A stretch of DNA of 64,000 nucleotides from Pseudomonas taiwanensis (GCF_013393345.1 NZ_QJRF01000075.1:1-64000); one strand, 5' to 3'. Shown: positions 53,096-62,232, counted from the stretch's first letter. Translations and numbers: made by a program. Notes: generated by a model from the letters alone, not told the origin.

Positions 53096-54106
53096 TTACC
53101 AGCGCGCGTGGGTGGCCCCCAGCCAGCCAAGAGCGTTGGTCACCGGCACGCATTCACCGTCCGGGCTGCGCAGCACGCCGTCGAATCGACCGAACCACTG
53201 GCGCGTGTCGGCATAGAACGGCCCCAGGCGCGGACGGGCCTGGTGCAGTTGGAGTGGTGTGAAGGTCAGCTCCACCCGGCGACAGGCGGTGGACAGGCGC
53301 CAGGGCGCGAGCGGATTGTTCGGTGCCTGTTCGATCTGCACCGGCCGGTCGAGCTTGGACAGGCTGCCGCCGAACCACAGGGCGTTCTCGGTCAGGCCGC
53401 TGGAGTCGGTCCAGCCCGCACCGAAATTCCCGGCGATGCCGCCCGGCGCGGCGAAGGCGGCGCGGGTCCAACGGCTGTGGAAGGGCCAGACACCACGACC
53501 GAAGTCGAGCGCGGCGAAACTCTGACCGGTGGTGCAGTGGTAGTGGCGTTGCCCCAGCTGCACGCTGCCGCTGGCGGGCAGGCCGAGCTGGCGGCTGCTG
53601 GCATGGAAGCAGCGGCCGGGCAGGGGGGCGACCAGGTTCACCGAATCCAGATGGGCCGGACGCAGCACATCGAGGGCGACGTGCAGTGGATGACCGCCAA
53701 GGTCCGGCGCTTCCACTCGCAGGCTCAGGCGGCCGGGGTGCTCGTCGATGCGTATCTGCAGGAGCGGGTGGTCGAAACCATGACTTTCCAACGGCGTGTC
53801 CGGCAGCTGGCAGCCGATCGCGAATGGCCGCAACTGGGTGTGGGCCACGGCCTTGCCGGTGTCGAGATCGAGGAAGTAGGCGGCGCCGAAGCCCAGCAGG
53901 TCGAGGTCTGCGAGGGTCAGCGAGAGCATCCAGCGCGGGGTGGTGATGCACCAGTGGTTCCAGCGCTTGCGACGACCGAAGTTGCCCGGGATCGCACAGT
54001 TCAGACGCGGTCGGCTGGACCAGCCGACGGCGGCGGGCTCGAGCTTGCCGCGGGCATCGCAGAGCGCGGGATTTCCCGGCGGCAGGGTGGATATATGGCT
54101 ATTCAT
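53096..54106 (-). CDS. DUF2804 family protein
   Basis: The 336-residue protein shows the DUF2804 pattern: LCDARGKLEPAAVGWSSRP, KRWNHWCITTPRWMLSLTLADLDLLG (split), SFAALDFGRGVWPFHSRWTRA (split). The beta-rich fold resembles lipocalin-like or attH-like proteins of unknown role. I start at ATG 54106, where family alignments begin; the frame remains open to an ATG at 54184 with no ribosome site. No signal peptide is seen. Confidence 0.83.
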   Translation of the reverse strand: MNSHISTLPPGNPALCDARGKLEPAAVGWSSRPRLNCAIPGNFGRRKRWNHWCITTPRWMLSLTLADLDLLGFGAAYFLDLDTGKAVAHTQLRPFAIGCQLPDTPLESHGFDHPLLQIRIDEHPGRLSLRVEAPDLGGHPLHVALDVLRPAHLDSVNLVAPLPGRCFHASSRQLGLPASGSVQLGQRHYHCTTGQSFAALDFGRGVWPFHSRWTRAAFAAPGGIAGNFGAGWTDSSGLTENALWFGGSLSKLDRPVQIEQAPNNPLAPWRLSTACRRVELTFTPLQLHQARPRLGPFYADTRQWFGRFDGVLRSPDGECVPVTNALGWLGATHARW

Positions 54107-54447
54107 CGGGCACGTCCATGTGTGTGCGAAGCCTGGGCACTTCAGTCTCCGTACGAAGTCAGTCTGCGCTTGACGACTTTTCATACGGCGCTTGTGGAAA
54201 CTGATTGCACCTCATCGGAAATTCCGTCGACAGGTACGGCACATTTCCTAGTCGCCAAAGCATGCCCAGTGGGCAGAAGCATGAGCAAGTGATGGCATTT
54301 TGACAACAGCTTCGTGGAGTGCGGCATTGCACATTTTCGCCATGGGGTTGTCGAAAAAAACCGTCGCTTGAGCCCGATCTCCGCTTGAGCGCAGAATGAC
54401 CAGCCCCGGGGCAATCCCCGTCATCCGTGCTTAGACAAGGATACCCA
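54107..54447. other. Divergent intergenic region with no gene
   Basis: It is less GC-rich than its surroundings. It contains one TTGACA (54300-54305), without a convincing -10 at the right distance, a short TGCCCA...TGGGCA hairpin near 54263, and CGGGGCAATCCCCG before the DUF2059 gene. No open frame is credible. Confidence 0.5.
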
Positions 54448-54957
54448 ATGACCAAGCTTCGCATTCTCTGCACCGCCGTCCTGCTGGCTTGCGCCAGTGG
54501 CCAGGTCCTGGCCGATGCCGCCAGCCATGCCGCCGATGCCGAGCGCTTTCTCAAGCTCGCCCGTGCCGACAAGCTGACCGTGCCGGTCTACGCCCAGGTG
54601 CAGCAGATGTTCGAGCAGCGTTTCCAGCAGACCCAGGCGCCGGCCAGCAAGAAGGCCACCCTGGAGAGCTACCAGGCCAAGGCCAATGCTGCCCTGGACA
54701 AGGCCGTCGGCTGGGACAAGCTGAAACCTGAACTGGTGAAGATCTACACCAGCAACTTCAGCGAGAGCGAACTGAAAGAACTGATCACCTTCTATGAATC
54801 CCCGCTGGGCAAGAAGGTGCTGGAAAAGATGCCGGCCCTGACCCAGCAATCCGCCCAGCTCACCCAGAGTCGCCTGGAAGCCGCCGTACCCGAGGTCAAC
54901 AAGTTGCTCAGCGACATGACCACCGAACTGGCGCCCCAGGACAAGAAAAAGCCGTAA
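54448..54957 (+). CDS. Secreted DUF2059 protein
   Basis: The 169-residue protein has a signal peptide (MTKLRILCTAVLLACASGQVLA). LLAC could serve as a weak lipobox, but the later VLA-DA site looks like ordinary cleavage. The rest is the helical DUF2059 domain (ELKELITFYESPLGKKVLEKMP), common in periplasmic proteins of unknown function. AAGGA lies before ATG 54448. bolA follows after 13 bases, so they may be co-transcribed. Confidence 0.88.
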   Translation: MTKLRILCTAVLLACASGQVLADAASHAADAERFLKLARADKLTVPVYAQVQQMFEQRFQQTQAPASKKATLESYQAKANAALDKAVGWDKLKPELVKIYTSNFSESELKELITFYESPLGKKVLEKMPALTQQSAQLTQSRLEAAVPEVNKLLSDMTTELAPQDKKKP

Positions 54958-54970
54958 GCGGAGTCGATCG

Positions 54971-55276
54971 ATGTCCATGCGTGACCGCATCCTGACCGCC
55001 TTGCAGAGCCTCGAACCCCAGCACCTCGACGTGCTGGACGAGAGCCACATGCACAGCCGCGGCCAGGAAACCCACTACAAGGCGGTGATCGTCAGCCCGG
55101 TATTCGCCGGCCTGAATGCCGTCAAACGCCACCAGAAGGTCTACGCCAGCCTCGGCGAGCTGATGGGGCAAGTCCATGCCCTGGCCCTGCACACCTACAC
55201 CCCCGAGGAGTGGGCAGCGCAGGGCGCAGCGCCGGATTCGCCGACCTGCCGTGGCGGCAGCAAGCACGATCACTGA
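54971..55276 (+). CDS. bolA: BolA-family protein
   Basis: The 101-residue protein has a class II KH-like BolA fold (DESHMHSRGQETHYKAVIVSP, split; GLNAVKRHQKVYASLG; VHALALHTYTPEEW). BolA proteins pair with monothiol glutaredoxins in iron handling and affect shape and biofilm genes under stress. GGAG precedes ATG 54971. The short tail ends CRGGSKHDH. Confidence 0.92.
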   Translation: MSMRDRILTALQSLEPQHLDVLDESHMHSRGQETHYKAVIVSPVFAGLNAVKRHQKVYASLGELMGQVHALALHTYTPEEWAAQGAAPDSPTCRGGSKHDH

Positions 55277-55408
55277 GTAAAACTGTCTGAGTTGCCAATG
55301 GCACGTTGCGTCTGATCTTTGGTTTGCCGGTGGCTTCGATCTTCCATTCGGCGCCTGGGACCATTTCACGCAGCGTCCGGCCCGCGGCTTTTTGATAGAC
55401 TTCGCACC

Positions 55409-55427
55409 GCGCCGGCCTAGCCGGCGC
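55409..55427. other. GC hairpin upstream of trhO
   Basis: GCGCCGGC, loop CTA, GCCGGCGC is a perfect 8-bp stem, 58 bases before ATG 55486. No T-run follows on the plus strand. It may end bolA transcription weakly or lie in the trhO leader. Confidence 0.5.
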
Positions 55428-55485
55428 AGTCGTTTCTATCACCCGGTCCGCCCTTTACGCGGGCGACCACTGGAGGAAGTACCGC

Positions 55486-56421
55486 ATGACCCAGATCGTT
55501 GTTGCGGCGCTGTACAAGTTCGTCACCCTGAAGGACTACGTCGCGCTGCGTGAACCCCTGCTCAAGACCATGCTCGACAATGGCGTCAAGGGCACCCTGT
55601 TGCTGGCCGAAGAAGGCATCAATGGCACCGTGTCCGGCACGCGTGAAGCCATCGACGCGCTGATCGCCTGGCTCAAGGTCGATCCGCGTCTCGTGGACCT
55701 GGACCACAAGGAGTCCTACTGCGATGAGCAGCCCTTCTATCGCACCAAGGTCAAGCTGAAGAAGGAAATCGTCACCCTGGGCGTGCCTGGCGTCGACCCC
55801 AATCAGAGCGTCGGCACCTATGTCGACCCCAAGGACTGGAACGCCCTTATCAGCGATCCCGAAGTCCTGCTGATCGATACCCGCAACGACTATGAGGTGG
55901 CCATTGGCACCTTCGAGGGCGCCATCGACCCCGAGACCAAGTCGTTCCGCGAGTTTCCCGATTACATCAAGGCCAATTTCGACCCGTCGGTGCACAAGAA
56001 GGTCGCGATGTTCTGCACCGGCGGCATCCGCTGCGAGAAAGCGTCCAGCTTCATGCTCGGCCAGGGCTTCGAAGAGGTCTTCCACCTCAAGGGCGGCATC
56101 CTCAAGTACCTCGAGGACGTGCCCCAGGAAGACACCCTCTGGCGCGGCGACTGCTTCGTCTTCGACAACCGCGTCACCGTGCGCCACGATCTCTCGGAAG
56201 GGGATTTCGACCAGTGCCACGCCTGCCGTAACCCGATTTCCGTGGAAGATCGCCAGTCGGAGCACTACGCGCCCGGCATCAGTTGCCCGCACTGCTGGGA
56301 CAGCCTGAGCGAGAAGACCCGCGCGAGCGCCATCGAGCGGCAGAAGCAGATCGAACTGGCCAAGGCCCGCAACCTGCCTCACCCGATCGGCCGAGACCCG
56401 CGCCAAGCCCTGGAGGATTGA
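55486..56421 (+). CDS. trhO: Oxygen-dependent tRNA uridine-34 hydroxylase, rhodanese-type
   Basis: TrhO (formerly YceA) makes 5-hydroxyuridine at tRNA position 34. The 311-residue protein has an acylphosphatase-like N-terminal domain (1-100), a rhodanese domain with active Cys177 ([11 protein letters not shown]) and a C-terminal zinc-ribbon-like part with CHACRN and CPHCW. It is complete. The next gene starts two bases after its stop, using the ribosome site inside its own 3' end. Confidence 0.93.
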   Translation: MTQIVVAALYKFVTLKDYVALREPLLKTMLDNGVKGTLLLAEEGINGTVSGTREAIDALIAWLKVDPRLVDLDHKESYCDEQPFYRTKVKLKKEIVTLGVPGVDPNQSVGTYVDPKDWNALISDPEVLLIDTRNDYEVAIGTFEGAIDPETKSFREFPDYIKANFDPSVHKKVAMFCTGGIRCEKASSFMLGQGFEEVFHLKGGILKYLEDVPQEDTLWRGDCFVFDNRVTVRHDLSEGDFDQCHACRNPISVEDRQSEHYAPGISCPHCWDSLSEKTRASAIERQKQIELAKARNLPHPIGRDPRQALED

Positions 56422-56423
56422 GC

Positions 56424-57062
56424 TTGTCCAACGCCCGCCTGCTCTATGTGATGGACCCGATGTGTTCCTGGTGCTGGGGCTTTGCCCCGGTGGTCACGGC
56501 GCTCGCCGAGCAGGCTGCGGCAGCCGGCGTTCAGCTGCATCTGGTGGCGGGCGGCCTGCGTACCGGCCAGGGGGCTGCGCTGGATGCGCATACCAAGCGC
56601 TACATCCTCGAGCACTGGCAGGCGGTCAATCAGGCCACCGGACAGCCTTTTCGCTTCGAAGGCGCGCTGCCTGATGGCTTCATCTACGACACCGAGCCGG
56701 CCTGCCGCGCCCTGGTGGTCGCCCGTTCGCTGGCGCCCGAACTGGCCTGGCCACTGGTGAAGAAAATCCAGCACGCCTTCTATGCCGAAGGTCGCGATGT
56801 GACCCAGGCCGCCGTCCTGGTGGGGCTGGCCGAACAGATCGGCATTCCGCGCATAGAGTTCGCCGCCGCCTTCGATGCCGCCGCCAGCCACGAGGCGACG
56901 GCCGCCGATTTCACCTGGGTGCAGGACCTCGGCATCGCCGGTTTTCCCACCCTGCTGGCCGAGCGTGACGGGCAGCTCGCGTTGCTGACCAATGGCTACC
57001 AGCCGCTCGAACAACTGTCGCCCCTGCTGGGCCGCTGGCTGGAGCGGGGTGCCCATGCCTGA
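56424..57062 (+). CDS. DsbA-family (FrnE-like) thiol oxidoreductase, cytoplasmic
   Basis: The 212-residue protein has a thioredoxin fold with CxxC at C14-C17 (CSWC) and cis-Pro in GIAGFPTLL. The helical insert is typical of DsbA/FrnE proteins. There is no signal peptide. The start is TTG 56424: GGAGG sits seven bases upstream (56412-56416) and the family N-terminus begins here. It lies between trhO and an ABC exporter, overlapping the latter by eight bases. Confidence 0.85.
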   Translation: MSNARLLYVMDPMCSWCWGFAPVVTALAEQAAAAGVQLHLVAGGLRTGQGAALDAHTKRYILEHWQAVNQATGQPFRFEGALPDGFIYDTEPACRALVVARSLAPELAWPLVKKIQHAFYAEGRDVTQAAVLVGLAEQIGIPRIEFAAAFDAAASHEATAADFTWVQDLGIAGFPTLLAERDGQLALLTNGYQPLEQLSPLLGRWLERGAHA

Positions 57063-58836
57063 TCGGCTGAGTTGGGCGGAAGTCCGTCGTCTGGCCCTGC
57101 GCCACAAGAAAGCCCTCTGGCTGGCCAACCTGGTCGCCGTGCTGGCCACCCTCTGCAGCGTTCCCATTCCCTTGCTGCTGCCCCTGCTGGTGGACGAAGT
57201 GCTGCTGCAGCGGGGCGACGCCGCGCTGCGCTTCATGGACCACTTCCTGCCCCAGCCCTGGGAAAGCGCCGTCGGCTACATCGGCCTGATGCTGGTCGTG
57301 ACCCTGCTGTTGCGTGGTATGGCGCTGGTGTTCAACGTCTTGCAGGCGCGCCTGTTCGCGCGGCTGGCCAAGGACATCGTCTACCGCATCCGTACCCGCC
57401 TGATCGAGCGCTTGAAGCGCATTTCCCTCGGTGAATACGAAAGCCTGGGCGGCGGTACCGTCACCGCCCACCTGGTGACCGACCTGGACACCCTGGACAA
57501 GTTCGTCGGCGAGACGCTCAGCCGCTTCCTCGTAGCGGTGCTGACCCTGACTGGCACGGCGGCCATCCTGGTCTGGATGCACTGGCAACTGGCGCTGCTG
57601 ATCCTGCTGTTCAATCCGCTGGTGATCTACGCCACGGTGCAGCTCGGCAAGCGTGTCAAACACCTGAAGAAGCTGGAAAACGACAGTACCTCGCGCTTCA
57701 CCCAGGCGCTGACCGAAACCCTGGAAGCCATCCAGGAAGTACGCACCAGCAACCGCCAGGGCTTCTTCTTCGGCCGACTCGGCCAGCGTGCCCAGGAAGT
57801 CCGCGACTATGCCGTGGCTTCCCAGTGGAAGAGCGATGCGGCGGGGCGCACCAGCGGCTTGCTGTTCCAGTTCGGCATCGATTTCTTCCGCGCCGCGGCC
57901 ATGCTCACGGTGCTCTTCTCCGACCTCTCCATCGGCCAGATGCTGGCGGTGTTCAGCTACCTCTGGTTCATGATCGGTCCGGTGGAGCAGTTGCTCGGCC
58001 TGCAGTACTCCTACTATGCAGCCGGTGCCGCACTTACCCGCATCAACGAACTGCTGGCCCGTGCCGACGAGCCCCAGTACACGCCGAGCGTCGATCCGTT
58101 CCGCGGCCGCGAGACCGTGGGGATCGAAGTGAAGGGATTGCGCTTCGCCTATGGCGAGGAGCCGGTACTGGATGGCCTCAACCTGTCCATCGCCCCCGGC
58201 GAGAAGGTCGCCATCGTGGGTGCCAGCGGTGGTGGCAAGAGCACCCTGGTGCAATTGCTGCTGGGTCTCTACCAGCCGCAGGCCGGGCAGATCCGCTTCG
58301 GCGGCAGCCGGCTGGACGAGATCGGCCTGGCCGAAGTGCGTGACAACGTCGCGGTGGTCCTGCAGCACCCGGCGCTGTTCAACGACAGCGTGCGCGCCAA
58401 CCTGACCATGGGCCGCGAGCGCAGCGACGAGGCCTGCTGGCGGGCCCTGGAAATCGCCCAATTGGCCGAAACCATCCGCAACCTGCCCATGGGGCTGGAC
58501 AGCGTGGTGGGTCGATCCGGCGTGCGCCTTTCCGGCGGCCAGCGGCAGCGCCTGGCCATCGCCCGCATGGTGCTTGCCCAGCCGAAGGTGGTGATCCTCG
58601 ACGAAGCCACCTCAGCCCTGGACGCCGCCACCGAATACGCGTTGCACCAGGCGCTCGGCACCTTCCTCAACGGTCGTACCACCCTGATCATCGCCCACCG
58701 CCTTTCGGCGGTTAAGCAGGCGGATCGGGTACTGGTATTCGACGGCGGCCACATCGCCGAAGACGGCGACCATCAGCAGCTCATCGCTGAAGGCGGCCTC
58801 TACGCCAAGCTCTACGGGCATCTTCAGCAGGGCTGA
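57055..58836 (+). CDS. ABC exporter, fused permease and ATPase (MsbA-like half transporter)
   Basis: The 593-residue protein has a six-span membrane domain (about 15-310) and an ATPase domain with Walker A GASGGGKST (about 389-397), signature LSGGQ (about 490-494), Walker B VVILDEATSALD and the H-loop in IIAHRLSAV. It works as a homodimer, probably exporting a lipid, peptide or drug. The ATG overlaps the DsbA-like stop by eight bases; the upstream open frame belongs to that gene. It is distinct from the essential MsbA usually next to lpxK. Confidence 0.9.
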   Translation: MPDRLSWAEVRRLALRHKKALWLANLVAVLATLCSVPIPLLLPLLVDEVLLQRGDAALRFMDHFLPQPWESAVGYIGLMLVVTLLLRGMALVFNVLQARLFARLAKDIVYRIRTRLIERLKRISLGEYESLGGGTVTAHLVTDLDTLDKFVGETLSRFLVAVLTLTGTAAILVWMHWQLALLILLFNPLVIYATVQLGKRVKHLKKLENDSTSRFTQALTETLEAIQEVRTSNRQGFFFGRLGQRAQEVRDYAVASQWKSDAAGRTSGLLFQFGIDFFRAAAMLTVLFSDLSIGQMLAVFSYLWFMIGPVEQLLGLQYSYYAAGAALTRINELLARADEPQYTPSVDPFRGRETVGIEVKGLRFAYGEEPVLDGLNLSIAPGEKVAIVGASGGGKSTLVQLLLGLYQPQAGQIRFGGSRLDEIGLAEVRDNVAVVLQHPALFNDSVRANLTMGRERSDEACWRALEIAQLAETIRNLPMGLDSVVGRSGVRLSGGQRQRLAIARMVLAQPKVVILDEATSALDAATEYALHQALGTFLNGRTTLIIAHRLSAVKQADRVLVFDGGHIAEDGDHQQLIAEGGLYAKLYGHLQQG

Positions 58837-58874
58837 CGGTGGGACGGGACAAACCCCGGAAACGCACGTTCCCT

Positions 58875-58939
58875 GTAGGAGCGAGCTTGCTCGCGAAAAG
58901 ATCTTGTCCCGGGCTCTTCGCGAGCAAGCTCGCTCCTAC
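58875..58939. repeat. REP pair (GTAGGAGCGAGC type)
   Basis: GTAGGAGCGAGCTTGCTCGC and GCGAGCAAGCTCGCTCCTAC are perfect arms between two convergent genes. Confidence 0.9.
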
Positions 58940-58985
58940 AAGTTAGGCCATGTGCCAGGTGCAGAGATCATGCGCGAGGTGGTGG

Positions 58986-59024
58986 GGCGGCTGCGCCACC
59001 CTTGGCGAATGAATTCGCCCCTAC
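58986..59024. repeat. Solo fragment of the 142-bp array unit
   Basis: GGCGGCTGCGCCACCCTTGG and GCGAATGAATTCGCCCCTAC together equal the central block of the units at 774-1236 and 7465-7886. Confidence 0.75.
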
Positions 59025-59040
59025 AAGAAGAGCGTGCTGC

Positions 59041-59937
59041 TCAGCCATACTTCACCGCTTCCAGGAACACCACGCGCTGGCCGATATCGTGGAACACCCG
59101 CGCCGAGGCGATCTGCTTGTAGTCGACGCCGTCCAGCAGGCTGAGCATCTGCACGTCGTGGCGGTAGTGCGGGCGCCAGTCCAGCAGGCCTTCGAGGAAG
59201 TCGATGCCATTGACCCCGGGACGGAAGTTGGCCAGCAACAGACGCCCACCCGGTCGAACCGCCTGGAACAGCCTGTGGACAAGTCGCTCGCTGCGGCGGT
59301 CATCCAGCAGCTCCGTGACACCCGCGGAATACACCAGGTCATAGCCGTCGAATCCGCATTCGCCTGCCAGCAACTCGTTCAGGCTGCCATGACGCGTGAG
59401 TACGCCAAGCGCGCCATAGCTGTTGCGCACGGTTTGCAGGCGTGCCGCATCGTCATCGAACACCAGCATTTCGCCGAAGCGCCCATGACGCAGTTCGCGG
59501 GCCAATTCCGCCTCGCGGAAATGACCGCCGGAAATGCACAGGATGCGTGCGGCCTTGCCGGCACGCTGGCAGGTTTCATCCAGCGCGCGGGCCAGCATGC
59601 GCCGCCGGCAACGCAGGGCGCGCGCCGCCGGTGCGCTGGTTGCGAAGTCGAACAACTGGCGGGTGCGCTCTTCGGGCAGGGTGTGCAAGGCGTCGGATTC
59701 CACGCCATAAAGATAGTCCTGCAGCAAGGCGTTGCCACAACGCAGGCCGGGGCTGGGCAACTGGCGGCAGGGGAATGGCAGGATATTGCTCGGTGGCGGC
59801 GCTTCCTCGCGGACAGGCGCCGGTTTCTCGAAGCGCAACTGCTCACGTTCGGTCTTGATCTGTTGCAGTTCGTCGTGGAGTTGCCGTTGTTCTTTTATGC
59901 CTTTGCTCAGATCTTCCGGATCACTGATCTCTTCCAC
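59041..59937 (-). CDS. PhcB-like SAM-methyltransferase-fold protein with degenerate motif I
   Basis: The 298-residue protein has a charged coiled-coil N-terminus (about 1-40), a linker, and a class I methyltransferase fold (about 120-298). The segments YDLVYSAGVTELLDDR, GGRLLLANFRPG and LLDWRPHYR resemble the methyltransferase part of PhcB/XcbB-like proteins linked to 3-hydroxy fatty acid methyl ester signals (recalled, not searched). Motif I reads LCISGGHFREAEL instead of the usual LGCGPG type, so cofactor binding may be altered or lost. ATG 59937. A LuxR gene lies 153 bases upstream on the same strand. Confidence 0.72.
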   Translation of the reverse strand: MEEISDPEDLSKGIKEQRQLHDELQQIKTEREQLRFEKPAPVREEAPPPSNILPFPCRQLPSPGLRCGNALLQDYLYGVESDALHTLPEERTRQLFDFATSAPAARALRCRRRMLARALDETCQRAGKAARILCISGGHFREAELARELRHGRFGEMLVFDDDAARLQTVRNSYGALGVLTRHGSLNELLAGECGFDGYDLVYSAGVTELLDDRRSERLVHRLFQAVRPGGRLLLANFRPGVNGIDFLEGLLDWRPHYRHDVQMLSLLDGVDYKQIASARVFHDIGQRVVFLEAVKYG

Positions 59938-60090
59938 ATGCCACCTCGTCTGGCCAGTCGTGGATTCCTAGACCCGTCACGCGGGATGGAGGCAGGTATT
60001 CGCTTCGAGTTGAACCTTAGTTGATGGCTATCTGCCTGCAATCATCCAGATAGATGAAATCGCGCTTTCGAAAAGGCGCGACTGCACCAT

Positions 60091-61188
60091 TCAGAGCCCT
60101 TGCAGTCGGGTGAGCAGGGTGATCAGTTCGGCCTGGCGTTCCGTTTCAGTCTTGCGGAACAGTGCGCGCAATTGCGTGCGCACCGTATTGATCGAAACAT
60201 TCAACCGCTCGGCGCAGGCTTCCGGCGTCAACCCCTGGAGGAGCAGTTCGGCCAGACGCTGTTCCGCCCGGCTGAGCTGGAACAGATCGGCCAGCCACTG
60301 GCTTCCCGGCTGGTGCTCCAGCAGCGCCACCAACGCCAGTGGACCGCTGTGCTGGGGCGCCAGTCCGGACGCTTCGGATACCGGGGTCACCATCAGGCGA
60401 GCGGGCGGGTCACCGGCCAGGCTCAGCCAACCCGCACGGTGCTTGCCATCGCTGCCAGTGGCCTGGCGGATGAGTGTCTGCAGGCGTCCGTCCAGGGCCT
60501 TGCCATGCAAGCGTCCCTGGCGATCCTGCAGGGCGAAGGCCGCCTGGCCCATGCGCCGTTCCGCCTGGCGGTTGCAGAACAGCACGCGCCCTTCGCCATT
60601 CAACAGCCAGACCGGCGCTGGGTGGCGCTCCAGCAGCAGGTCGCGGCGGGCCACATCCAGCTTCAGATCCTGCAGTCGATTGCTCATCCTGGCCGCGCGC
60701 AGCAAATGAGGGCTCAGGCGTTGCAGCAGGTCGCGCTGCTGCATCTCCGGCAACGCCGCACCCACCGCAGTCAGGAGCGACAGATAGATGCCCGAGCCTG
60801 TCTCCTCATGCAGCTTGATGCAGGAGATGTTGTTCATGCCAAAGGGGATGTGGAACTCCTGGTAATACGGATCACGGCGAATGCGCTGCGGGCCGAGGTC
60901 TTCCAGGTCGTGGTACCAACTGCCTACCGGGCGCGGTACCAGCACATCCTTGGCCGGGTCGTACTGGTGGTAATAGGCGTTGTAGGCCTCGACGCTCGCC
61001 GGGTCGCACAGGTTGATGGCGGTGACCTGCGGGCGCTGGTCCCGCTGGTCGAGGAACAGGAGGGCACCCATCTGATGGCCGGTGGCGCTCGCCAGCGCCT
61101 CCAGCATCGAACGCCACGCGCTTTCATCGAGGACGCACTCGTAGCAAAGGTTGACCAGGTTGTCGTACAGGTTGTTCAGGTGCGGCAT
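60091..61188 (-). CDS. LuxR-family regulator without a synthase partner (solo)
   Basis: The 365-residue protein has an N-terminal GAF/PAS-like sensing part (about 1-280; MPHLNNLYDNLVNLCYE start) and a C-terminal LuxR helix-turn-helix (about 305-365; LSRAEQRLAELLLQGLTPEACAERLNVSINTVRTQLRALFRKT, split). The sensing part is not the acyl-homoserine-lactone type. ATG 61188 has AGGGA nine bases upstream; an upstream start at 61230 adds an unlikely leader. It could control the adjacent methyltransferase-like gene or divergent maiA-aroP. Confidence 0.83.
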   Translation of the reverse strand: MPHLNNLYDNLVNLCYECVLDESAWRSMLEALASATGHQMGALLFLDQRDQRPQVTAINLCDPASVEAYNAYYHQYDPAKDVLVPRPVGSWYHDLEDLGPQRIRRDPYYQEFHIPFGMNNISCIKLHEETGSGIYLSLLTAVGAALPEMQQRDLLQRLSPHLLRAARMSNRLQDLKLDVARRDLLLERHPAPVWLLNGEGRVLFCNRQAERRMGQAAFALQDRQGRLHGKALDGRLQTLIRQATGSDGKHRAGWLSLAGDPPARLMVTPVSEASGLAPQHSGPLALVALLEHQPGSQWLADLFQLSRAEQRLAELLLQGLTPEACAERLNVSINTVRTQLRALFRKTETERQAELITLLTRLQGL

Positions 61189-61320
61189 CAGACAGCTTCC
61201 CTGCGAGGATGGGTGGCACATCGCTTCCATATGGCACAGGCCGGAGCTCCTTGCCTAATGCCGCTGGTCGGCTTGATGGCTTCCCTCCTGGAAGCCTGGA
61301 TGAACGCCCCGTCAAGAAAT

Positions 61321-61377
61321 CCTTACGCAAGTGGCGCGCCCGCCAGGCGGTATCGGCAATCCCGGGGTGGCGTAAGG
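61321..61377. promoter_or_regulatory. Inverted repeat in the luxR/maiA divergent region
   Basis: CCTTACGC (61321-61328) and GCGTAAGG (61370-61377) are exact inverted copies 41 bases apart, between two divergent genes. They may bind a dimeric regulator, possibly the LuxR protein itself. Confidence 0.4.
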
Positions 61378-61484
61378 AAAACTTTCCGGATCGACCGTTC
61401 GGCGCCGCGCCAACCGCAATCCCACGCCTTGTTCGCCAGGCGCTGCCAGAGTGAGATGGCGCAAACAAAAAACGGCCCGATGCC

Positions 61485-62150
61485 ATGAATACTGAACTCA
61501 CCCTCTACGGCTACTGGCGCTCCAGCGCTGCGTACCGCGTGCGTATCGCCCTCAACCTCAAGGGCCTGGCTTATCGCCAGGAAGCCGTCCACCTGGTCAA
61601 GGATGGCGGCCAGCAGCACCAATCGGCCTATCGCGAGCTCAACCCCCAGGGCCTCCTGCCCCTGTTGGTGGATGCGGGAAACGCGGGCGGCGAAATCCGC
61701 ATCGCGCAGTCCCTGGCCATCCTCGAATACCTCGATGAAGTGTTCCCCGTACCCGCGCTGCTGCCGGCTGATCCGGCCCAACGCGCGCTGGTGCGCTCCC
61801 TCGCCATGCACATCGCCTGCGACGTGCATCCGCTGAACAACCTGCGCGTGCTGCAGTACCTCAAGGCCGAACTGGGCGTGGCTGATGAAGCCAAGGACGC
61901 CTGGTACCGCCACTGGATCGCGCTCGGCCTCGCGGCTGTGGAAAAGGGGCTGGAAGCCTTCGGCGGCAAGCTCTCCCTGGGTAGCCGGCCGGGTTACCTG
62001 GAAGCCTGCCTGGTGCCCCAGGTCTACAACGCCCGACGCTTCGACTGTGACCTGTCGGCCTATCCGCGCATCCTCGATATCGCCGCGCGCTGCGACGCCC
62101 TCGAAGCATTCAGGAATGCTGCTCCGGAGGTACAGCCAGACGCGCAATAA
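61485..62150 (+). CDS. maiA: Maleylacetoacetate isomerase
   Basis: MaiA isomerises maleylacetoacetate to fumarylacetoacetate in tyrosine/homogentisate breakdown, using glutathione. The 221-residue protein is a zeta-class glutathione transferase (YGYWRSSAAYRVRIALNLKG; NPQGLLPLL; IAQSLAILEYLDE). The usual SSC motif of the class reads SSA here, as in several bacterial MaiA proteins. hmgA and fahA are not in the window. The aromatic permease gene follows after 82 bases, which supports the pathway. Confidence 0.9.
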   Translation: MNTELTLYGYWRSSAAYRVRIALNLKGLAYRQEAVHLVKDGGQQHQSAYRELNPQGLLPLLVDAGNAGGEIRIAQSLAILEYLDEVFPVPALLPADPAQRALVRSLAMHIACDVHPLNNLRVLQYLKAELGVADEAKDAWYRHWIALGLAAVEKGLEAFGGKLSLGSRPGYLEACLVPQVYNARRFDCDLSAYPRILDIAARCDALEAFRNAAPEVQPDAQ

Positions 62151-62232
62151 GGTTTACCCGCCTTGCAAACCTCCGCCGGACCACAAGCCCGGCGGGTGAA
62201 ATCCCGTCACGACAACAACAAAAGGTGACGCA

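Noticed and set aside
54300-54328. TTGACA as the -35 of a promoter for the DUF2059 gene
   Set aside because: At 16-18 bases downstream there is no acceptable -10 hexamer.
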